From positions 14,446 to 55,207 of the forward strand of contig DFXX01000060.1 in the NCBI GenBank assembly GCA_002381765.1: a stretch of 40,762 nt of DNA. Reading direction: 5' to 3'. The notes below the pieces were generated by a model. The model was not told where the DNA came from. It ran no database searches and was given only the letters and a program-made list of their open reading frames with translations. Shown piece by piece: positions 32,253 through 39,050 of this stretch. The position numbers were made by a program, and so were the translations under genes. Position 1 is the stretch's first letter, and each line of letters starts with the position of its first letter. The stretch comes from Bacteriovoracaceae bacterium UBA4097 (GTDB lineage Bacteria; Bdellovibrionota; Bacteriovoracia; Bacteriovoracales; Bacteriovoracaceae).

Positions 32253-33482
32253 TTAGGGACGATAGACACAACGAAAGCCCAGGTTGCTGGCCTTGGTGGT
32301 TTGCAGAACATTGAGAGAGAGCATATATATGCCTGAGATAACAGTATCCCGATAGTCCCCACCCCGATGGGCGGCCCCTTTACCACCTGGAGTATCCGAT
32401 CCAAAGATTCTGCCCACTCCTCTGGAGGAATTCAGAGTTACGTCTAAGGGTGAAGCAATTTCAGAGACACTGGGAAAAGGTGCTCCCAGATCTGGATCAC
32501 ATTCAGTAATTTTCGCCTGAATTTCTCGTAAAGCAAGAGGGCAGTTCTGCGGACCTACAGTAAAAACATTCAAAGGAGTTTCCACTATCCAATCAGTCCA
32601 CTCATGCATATTTCCGGCAAAATCCCAAATGACCTCGTTACTTGAAAGAGTATGAGTGCGTTTTTGGGAGAAGTCACTCCCTGCCGTTGAGCAATTGGTT
32701 TCGACATTGGGAAGAGTTGAGTCACAGGAGGTATTAGGACTATTATCTGAATGACCCCGATTAAGCTTCAATACTCCCCCATCGTCAGTCCAATTAGAAT
32801 TCTCCAGCTCAATATTTCTGGCGGTGGCCATCCATTCGGTATTTGAGATAAGGTCAAACTTATTTGAGACATTATAGAGAGCATTCAAGTTTTGACAGGC
32901 CAGGACAGCGTCCTGAGCTTCGATCCGGCTCCAGGGTCTTCCCTCAGGTATGGCCACTGCAATTTTGAAATCATCAGGAGCACCTTCGGATAAGAGGCAA
33001 GGAGAAGCACCATCCAGAGAAGTCGCACATCTGGCTTCATACTTCATGATGCAAAATGTCCCTACTCCTAAGAGCGGATCAGCATCGACTGATATAAATC
33101 CGTTTGGGCAGGACGTAGTAAGATTGATCGATGCAGAAGAGGAACCTGCGGCATTTGTGGCAGTTATAGTATAAGTGGTGGGCCCCGAGATAACCGCAGG
33201 AGTACCAGTTATAGAGCAGTCAGATGAACTTAGAGAGAGACCCAGAGGCAAGGCCGGAGATGAGGAACAATTAATCAAATGAGATTGTTTGTCATCAAAA
33301 GTCGAGGGAGCGATATTCATAACTATACCAACAATACCTGAATTACCGGTTGAAGATGAGTAACTCAGTGTTGGTACTGAAGAATTATTTTCTGAAGTGT
33401 TATAGGTCACGGTAACATAATGCAATTCTTCACAGGCACAGAGCCAGATCATAAGACCAGATAAAAGAAAAAACAACTTCAT
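32253..33482 (-). CDS. Lipoprotein with putative-Ig domain and FGE-like domain
   Basis: A 409-residue lipoprotein: signal with lipobox L-C-A-C, lipidated at Cys17. Residues about 70-125 form a He_PIG-type putative Ig domain (L-P-L-G-L-S-L, I-T-G-T-P, T-Y-T-I-T-A-T-N-A-A-G). Residues about 130-409 match the formylglycine-generating-enzyme/C-type-lectin fold, with E-W-M-A-T-A-R-N, V-W-D-F-A-G-N-M-H-E-W-T-D, A-A-H-R-G-G-D-Y and the terminal N-L-G-F-R-C. The catalytic cysteine pair of true FGE before the final N-L-G-F-R is absent, so it is probably a binding rather than oxidising protein. GAGAG precedes the ATG. It is probably anchored to the outer membrane and may bind surface ligands (inference). 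Confidence 0.8.
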   Translation of the reverse strand: MKLFFLLSGLMIWLCACEELHYVTVTYNTSENNSSVPTLSYSSSTGNSGIVGIVMNIAPSTFDDKQSHLINCSSSPALPLGLSLSSSDCSITGTPAVISGPTTYTITATNAAGSSSASINLTTSCPNGFISVDADPLLGVGTFCIMKYEARCATSLDGASPCLLSEGAPDDFKIAVAIPEGRPWSRIEAQDAVLACQNLNALYNVSNKFDLISNTEWMATARNIELENSNWTDDGGVLKLNRGHSDNSPNTSCDSTLPNVETNCSTAGSDFSQKRTHTLSSNEVIWDFAGNMHEWTDWIVETPLNVFTVGPQNCPLALREIQAKITECDPDLGAPFPSVSEIASPLDVTLNSSRGVGRIFGSDTPGGKGAAHRGGDYRDTVISGIYMLSLNVLQTTKASNLGFRCVYRP

Positions 33483-33570
33483 GGCCCGCGCTCTCTCAGT
33501 ACATTCAACATGAGAGACTTAACGGTATTTAAGAGTAAAAGATTAAGAAACCCCTCAATTAAGTTAAACT

Positions 33571-35169
33571 TTATATTTTAAACTGATTAAGGAGCTTATC
33601 CAGTTGATGGGCCAGCAGGCTGAAATCTGAGCTTACCTCTCCAATTCTCTGGGCAGCAAGTGTCGTTTTTTGAGATAGTTCCATGATGGATTGAATATTG
33701 CTTTCAACTTCCTTGGTAGCTTCACTTTGCTCCTTAGTGCTCCTAGCAATATCTTCCATGACCTCTTTAAGTTTTGTCATTTCAGCCGCAACATTTTTGA
33801 AAGCATCATAAGAAGTATTCACTTCAATTCTCCCTTCATGGGCCAAAATCTTTGTCTCTTTAATTACTACAACCGCTTCGTGCATAAGTGTCTTCAGTTG
33901 TTTGGTACATTCTTCAATTTCCAGGTTTGAATTCTTAGTTTGATTGGCGAGTTCTCCGATCTCATTGGCCACCACAGCAAAGCCCAGTCCTGCGGAACTT
34001 GCCCGACCAGCTTCCACCGAAGCATTAAAAGACAAAAGACGGGTCTTCATGGTGATATCATCCACTACTTTAACCGTTTCAGAAATTCTCATCGTTTCTT
34101 TTTCAAGTTTCTCAGCGATTGAGGCCACTCTTTCAATTTGATTAAAGAGATTGTTGATTTTTTCTCTGGCCGAGAAAGCCTTGTTCGCTCCATCAGCAAC
34201 TTCGGCTTCAACATTATTGGTAAAACTTTGTGACTGGTGAGTATTACTTGCGACATTTTGAGAGGACGCACTCATCTTACGAATACTCTGAGCAACGCTA
34301 TTGGTTTCCTCCTTTTGATTCATAAGATCAGATACCGTAGCTGTAGTAATTTCCGAGATCTCCTCGCTACCTTGAACAATTCGGCTTGTGGATTCCTTTA
34401 CATGGGAGAGACTAGATCTAATTGTCTTCATCATCTCGTCAAAGGCGTGGGCCATTCTGGAGACTTCGTCCCGGGACTTATCACGGTTGAGGACCTTGGT
34501 CAGATCCATTTTCTGTGAAATGTACTCAATGCCTTGTTGTATATGCTTAACTTTTCTGATCGCAATAAATCTAACTGCGATTATTACAATGATGAGAGCT
34601 ATAATGAATAGACCAACGACTATCTTTCCTACATAGAGGCTATTTTCCTTAACCTGTTGATCCAGTCTATCCAAAGAATAGTTGATCCTTGCCGCCCCCA
34701 GGACTGTTCCCTCTGGTACTTCGTGACATTCAAGACAATTGGTTCCTCGAAAATTCTGACTGGCCCGAAAGGGCATCAAGACAGTAAGTATCCTCTTGCC
34801 TTGTAAACCTTGGATAAGTTTAATTTCCTCCCCTGCTAGGCCTCTGTGATCAAGATCATCCTGCGGACTCTCATGAGGAAATCCTTCTCCATACATTTCT
34901 TTTACCGCTTCCCCTCGAATTATCCGCACATCCTGAATATCTTTATTCTCTAAAAGTTTTGATCTCAGAATTTCACGATTCTCCATGGTTCCGGTTATCA
35001 TCATTGAGTTTACACTATCAAAGTACTGATGGGCCGTTTGCACGGCCTGCTCTTCCATAAACTTCTCGATGAACTTTTGTTGATTGGTAGAATTTAAAAA
35101 AATGATCACACCCGACATGAGAGCGAAGATCAGAATTAAAGGTATGAGAATTTTAGATTGAATATTCAA
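33571..35169 (-). CDS. Methyl-accepting chemotaxis protein with c-type heme motif in the sensor
   Basis: A 532-residue chemoreceptor. Transmembrane helix 1 is at 8-26, the periplasmic sensor at about 27-180, and helix 2 at about 181-203, followed by HAMP and a methyl-accepting signalling domain with the conserved tip E-A-G-R-A-S-S-A-G-L-G-F-A-V-V-A-N-E-I. The sensor carries C-L-E-C-H (Cys145, Cys148, His149), a covalent heme c motif, next to G-T-V-L-G-A-A-R-I-N-Y-S as in heme-containing PAS-like chemoreceptors. Redox, oxygen or NO sensing is likely. Start is TTG with AGGGAAAA upstream; no later start preserves the first helix. There is no neighbouring che operon. Confidence 0.9.
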   Translation of the reverse strand: MNIQSKILIPLILIFALMSGVIIFLNSTNQQKFIEKFMEEQAVQTAHQYFDSVNSMMITGTMENREILRSKLLENKDIQDVRIIRGEAVKEMYGEGFPHESPQDDLDHRGLAGEEIKLIQGLQGKRILTVLMPFRASQNFRGTNCLECHEVPEGTVLGAARINYSLDRLDQQVKENSLYVGKIVVGLFIIALIIVIIAVRFIAIRKVKHIQQGIEYISQKMDLTKVLNRDKSRDEVSRMAHAFDEMMKTIRSSLSHVKESTSRIVQGSEEISEITTATVSDLMNQKEETNSVAQSIRKMSASSQNVASNTHQSQSFTNNVEAEVADGANKAFSAREKINNLFNQIERVASIAEKLEKETMRISETVKVVDDITMKTRLLSFNASVEAGRASSAGLGFAVVANEIGELANQTKNSNLEIEECTKQLKTLMHEAVVVIKETKILAHEGRIEVNTSYDAFKNVAAEMTKLKEVMEDIARSTKEQSEATKEVESNIQSIMELSQKTTLAAQRIGEVSSDFSLLAHQLDKLLNQFKI

Positions 35170-35254
35170 GCGGCTTTTCCCTAAAAATTTATTAGAGAAA
35201 AATTATCCACCTAAAGGGAACTTATAAACATGATCCAGAACAGGCTTTTTGAGC

Positions 35255-35282
35255 AAAAAAAAAGGGGCTAAAGCCCCTTTTT
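35255..35282 (-). terminator. Rho-independent terminator of the Tyr/Gly-rich lipoprotein gene
   Basis: A GGGGC-TAAA-GCCCC hairpin (stem 35264-35268 and 35273-35277, extended by A/T pairs) is flanked on the minus strand by nine T (A at 35255-35263). It lies just after the lipoprotein stop at 35293. The other side also has a run of T, so it may work in both directions. Confidence 0.85.
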
Positions 35283-35292
35283 GAAAATAAAT

Positions 35293-36168
35293 TTATTTGA
35301 GTTCAACTCCAAACAGCTCGGGAAGTAAACGGTTTTCCAAGTTAGAAGCACTCGTTCCAATCTTAGTAGCGATTTTCTCAACTAAGTCATCCTGGGCTTT
35401 TTTACTTTCCGCGGCCTTCATGACTTCGGCCAGAGTCACACCAGTTAATCGCTGAAGATCGGCAGCAAAGGCAGCTTGATCGGCCAGGGTTAATTCCCCA
35501 TTGCCTTTACCAAGCATCTTTTCGGCTTTTTCCCCAAGAGTTACCAGAGACAAAGAAGTTTCTAGACCAACATTAAAGGCATAAGAGATATTAGCTGCTT
35601 TCTTAATAAATTCATTTTGCTGAAGCTCAGCAGTCATTAGAGAAACATCTTTTGTCTCAGTTTCATCTTCATAGAGGTAACCAGAGTTACGACCACTGTA
35701 GTATCCAGTATAGTAGTCATAATCAACTACTTCATAATCGTCACCATAGTAGTCACCATTATAGTTTCCAGCTAGGACATCATCTCTTTCAATCTGACGA
35801 AACTCAGAAGCAAGTGCTGTATTATTAGCATAATAATCGTAATAAACAACTGAGCGAACATACTGAAGGGATACGGCCTTATGCTCATCAAACTTATCAT
35901 CCCAAACCACAAACCATTGCTCCTGTCCTGGAACAGAAGAGCGATAGGTTTCATCAGTATAGAGCTCTACATAAGAAGCGTTATCGCCATATCCTTCGAT
36001 ATTGTTAAGGGCATTCACAAATTGAGATACTGTTACGTCGGAAGATTTATAGTATCCGGCCGTTGAACCGCCACCACTACTACTGCCACCACCTCCACCA
36101 CCATTACAAGCGGCCAGAAAAGCGAGTGAGAAAGTTAGTGCTACTGACTTAAAGAATTGCTGACCCAT
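35293..36168 (-). CDS. Tyr/Gly-rich lipoprotein of unknown function
   Basis: A 291-residue lipoprotein with lipobox L-A-A-C (Cys21) and a flexible Gly/Ser tether (C-N-G-G-G-G-G-G then S-S-S-G-G-G-S). Next comes a helix-strand region, then a striking Tyr/Asp-rich stretch at about 145-180 (Y-N-G-D-Y-Y-G-D-D-Y, Y-D-Y-Y-T-G-Y-Y-S), and a helical C-terminal 100 residues rich in Ala/Leu/Glu. No family is recognised. AAAGGGG precedes the ATG, and a strong terminator follows the gene, so it is an independent transcript. An 8-bp inverted repeat lies in its leader or promoter region. Confidence 0.7.
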   Translation of the reverse strand: MGQQFFKSVALTFSLAFLAACNGGGGGGSSSGGGSTAGYYKSSDVTVSQFVNALNNIEGYGDNASYVELYTDETYRSSVPGQEQWFVVWDDKFDEHKAVSLQYVRSVVYYDYYANNTALASEFRQIERDDVLAGNYNGDYYGDDYEVVDYDYYTGYYSGRNSGYLYEDETETKDVSLMTAELQQNEFIKKAANISYAFNVGLETSLSLVTLGEKAEKMLGKGNGELTLADQAAFAADLQRLTGVTLAEVMKAAESKKAQDDLVEKIATKIGTSASNLENRLLPELFGVELK

Positions 36169-36182
36169 AGTCTATGTCCCCT

Positions 36183-36214
36183 TTGTGATTGTCCCTATCC
36201 TTGGTAAATCACAA
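36183..36214. repeat. 8-bp inverted repeat upstream of the Tyr/Gly-rich lipoprotein gene
   Basis: TTGTGATT (36183-36190) and AATCACAA (36207-36214) are perfect reverse complements with a 16-bp spacer, 15-46 bp upstream of the start codon. The half-sites look CRP-like (TGTGA/TCACA), but the spacing is far longer than CRP allows. Possible operator or leader stem. Confidence 0.35.
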
Positions 36215-36266
36215 TGAAGGATTGAATAGCAAGCACATATTACTTCCTCAATAATACTTTAAGACT

Positions 36267-39050
36267 TTATTTGATTTCCAAGGGGAAAAAGGTCATTTTG
36301 ACACCATCTTCTGCAGAGCACATCAAGGTATAAGCAGAAAAACCCAAGGTCTTTGAGAGCATTTGAGTCTTAAGAGGAACGCAATTTTCTGGTACACTTA
36401 CACTTAAACTAACTGGTCTGACAAAACTATCACCAAGAGCAACCATAGTATAAAGTCGATTGCCGTAGATCAGAGTTGAATTTACGGCAACTCCAGGATT
36501 ATGACCTTCTGGAGATTTTACAAGAGTACTTTGCAGAGTCTCACTGAAGTTAACACCAGGAAAACTTGAATCTCTATTGATCGGCAAACGATGAGTTTTA
36601 AGAGAATCATTCTCTTGTTGATAATAAAGATACACATGGTAGCGAGATTCAAAGATAAGGAGACGTCTTCCATCCCCTTCATAGGCCCCCACCACTTCAA
36701 AGAAGGGGTTTCCCCAGCCGGAAGTTTTAAGAATCCACGGATCAAATACAAGATCATCACCTATAGGTTTTACTCTGGCACTAGAGCGATCAAGGAGTGA
36801 TATAAAAAATGGATGAGAGGAGATGGAATTATCCTCCAGGTTTCTGGCCATCAAAACATTGGTACTAGCAAGGAAGGCGTCCTGATCTTTCTGAATCAAG
36901 GTACGTGACTCGAAACTGGAATCAACCTGCAAGAGAGAAAATCTTCTTTTAAAGCCATCTCCTACTGACAGGAGATGACGGACACTTCCTGAGAGCCTTT
37001 CCTTATAAGTCTGAGGAAAGATTTTCTCAACTCTGACAACTTCTCTGGTTTTAGCATTCAATGTTTTTCTAAGCTTTTTCTTAAAGGCAACTGAATCTAT
37101 GACTCTCGGGCGAATGAGGATTTTCTCCTGATCAAGGTAAGGCTCCCAGTAGTAAAGACGATCTTCAAAAGAGTTTACTTCGTAATCCAGTATATCTTTT
37201 GAATTATCAAGCTCTGGCATCATCCATGCCTTCTGATAATAGGGAACTAGGATATCTCCCAAGAAAGAAGAAATCTTAAGCCAGGAAAAATCGGCCCTTT
37301 CCCCTTCTTTAATGGGAAGTCCTTCGAAGGTAGAAATTGGTAGCTCCCATCGTGATTTATCAGGAAAAAGTTCATTTCCCGCTAAATCAGTTATGGTAAG
37401 AACAAGATGATCCCTTTTGGCATTCATTCCATAGAAGACGAGATCATTAATTCCATCAAAATTAATATCTTTCTCAAAGATACTCAGAAGTTGATGATGA
37501 TCAGAAAGAGTAATATTTGTATTAACCGTTTCCAGAGAAGTCAGATCTGTGCGAATACTGGTGACAACTAGCTTATCGCCTTCTTTTCTATGAATAAATC
37601 CATGAAAGTCACTTGAAGCCTTGTCCTCAACTGAAACTAGACCCATGCGGGAAACTTTGCTTGGCCCTTGTTGAACCATAAGAGCTTCCGTTTTGATATC
37701 AGGGATCTTGACACTTATCAAAGATTCAGAAGAGAGAAACCGTGCAAAGGACAGAGTAAGAGGAGTTTCCGTAGTTACTCCTTCAACAGTAGATCTGAAA
37801 ATTACTAAGACCTCACTATCCATTTTGAAATCTGGAATTTTACCTTTAAAATGAACAAGCTTTCCTTCAGCTATAGCATCTGCAGGAATCCCCAGAAGCT
37901 CGACATTTGATACCTTTTGCCTAGAACCAAGAATTTCCAGTGGCAGAGAAAACTGAAACTCGCCTGACTCATTTACCGCCACCGTCACCAGATCCTTAAC
38001 CAGTACCGATGAGACGACGGCATTTTCTTGGGACAGGGCCCCTTTCATGGAAAGGGAGCCAAAGCGCACATAGCGACTATCCTGATCCCCCCTTAATTTT
38101 CGGGCAGAAGAATATAGTCGGGCCTTGATTTCTGAAAGTGTGATATCTGGGTTCTGAAGCTTAAGCATCGCCGCGGTAGCAGAAACGAAAGGAGCGGCTT
38201 GACTTGAACCATTCTTAGCTTCATAACCCTGCTTTCTTAGAGAGCGAGATTCGAGAGTTCGAGGAAAAGTTGATACAATCCATTCACCAGGGGCCACGAG
38301 ATCGACCTTGCCGCCGTGGTTGGAAAATTCAGTCAACTTCCCTTCATTATCAACAGCACCGACGCAAATAACTGCAGGATGAGAGCAAGGCCAGGTAGGA
38401 ACCTCTTTATTGTTATTTCCTGAAGCCGCCACCAGAACAATTCCTTTTTCCGCAGCAGCATCCAGGACTTTAGTAATTTTAGGAGTGTTAATAACTTGCG
38501 GCCATCCCAGGCTCATATTTATTACAGAGACCTTGGCCTCTATTGCATATCCGATGGCATCAGCTATGATGTCCGTAATCAGCCTTCTTTTATAAACAAA
38601 TGATGTCACCTCTTTATTCAAGACCTTCAACGGAAGAATTTTAACTCCTCTTGAAGCCGCCCCTTGGATTCCAACACCATCTGCATTGGCCGCGATAATT
38701 CCTGCTACATGAGTGCCGTGACCTATATCATCCATCATGTCTTTATTATCAAGAAAGTCTTTTCCTGCATAAAGGCGATCTTTAAACTCTGGATGGCCCA
38801 TATCGATTCCACTATCAATGACGGCCACGATAACTTCTCTGCTCTGTGAAATACCTGAAAGGAAGTCCTCTCCCGGCCAGTCGATATCCATACCAGGCTG
38901 ACCTTGAATCTCACTTCTTCGAATATCATTTTCAGAGCGATAAATCTTCTGACCTTGGTTTGAAAGCCCCCATTGCTCTGAAAACATGGGGTCTAGTGCC
39001 CATGAAGAAGAGCAAACGAGTAAGATCGATAAACCAATTATGCTCTTCAT
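36267..39050 (-). CDS. Secreted subtilisin-family serine protease (S8) with large C-terminal region
   Basis: A 927-residue exported subtilase. A signal peptide (1-19) is followed quickly by the catalytic domain, with no classical long propeptide: Asp79 in V-I-D-S-G-I-D, His111 in H-G-T-H-V-A-G, oxyanion Asn211 in S-G-N-N-N, and Ser282 in N-G-S-S-Q-A-A-P. Residues about 350-927 are a large beta-rich region. One D-I-N-F-D-G-I-N-D-L-V-F motif there resembles FG-GAP/VCBS calcium repeats, which suggests adhesion or substrate binding. I start at the ATG at 39050, with GGGAGAG upstream; the earlier in-frame start lacks a site. The ATG overlaps the stop of the upstream gene (ATGA), so the two are coupled. 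Confidence 0.92.
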   Translation of the reverse strand: MKSIIGLSILLVCSSSWALDPMFSEQWGLSNQGQKIYRSENDIRRSEIQGQPGMDIDWPGEDFLSGISQSREVIVAVIDSGIDMGHPEFKDRLYAGKDFLDNKDMMDDIGHGTHVAGIIAANADGVGIQGAASRGVKILPLKVLNKEVTSFVYKRRLITDIIADAIGYAIEAKVSVINMSLGWPQVINTPKITKVLDAAAEKGIVLVAASGNNNKEVPTWPCSHPAVICVGAVDNEGKLTEFSNHGGKVDLVAPGEWIVSTFPRTLESRSLRKQGYEAKNGSSQAAPFVSATAAMLKLQNPDITLSEIKARLYSSARKLRGDQDSRYVRFGSLSMKGALSQENAVVSSVLVKDLVTVAVNESGEFQFSLPLEILGSRQKVSNVELLGIPADAIAEGKLVHFKGKIPDFKMDSEVLVIFRSTVEGVTTETPLTLSFARFLSSESLISVKIPDIKTEALMVQQGPSKVSRMGLVSVEDKASSDFHGFIHRKEGDKLVVTSIRTDLTSLETVNTNITLSDHHQLLSIFEKDINFDGINDLVFYGMNAKRDHLVLTITDLAGNELFPDKSRWELPISTFEGLPIKEGERADFSWLKISSFLGDILVPYYQKAWMMPELDNSKDILDYEVNSFEDRLYYWEPYLDQEKILIRPRVIDSVAFKKKLRKTLNAKTREVVRVEKIFPQTYKERLSGSVRHLLSVGDGFKRRFSLLQVDSSFESRTLIQKDQDAFLASTNVLMARNLEDNSISSHPFFISLLDRSSARVKPIGDDLVFDPWILKTSGWGNPFFEVVGAYEGDGRRLLIFESRYHVYLYYQQENDSLKTHRLPINRDSSFPGVNFSETLQSTLVKSPEGHNPGVAVNSTLIYGNRLYTMVALGDSFVRPVSLSVSVPENCVPLKTQMLSKTLGFSAYTLMCSAEDGVKMTFFPLEIK

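Noticed and set aside
32253..33482. Active formylglycine-generating enzyme
   Set aside because: The cysteine pair before the final N-L-G-F-R block is missing and no sulfatase gene is nearby.
36183..36214. CRP/FNR-type binding site
   Set aside because: The TGTGA and TCACA half-sites are separated by far more than the six bases such dimers span; kept only as a generic inverted repeat.
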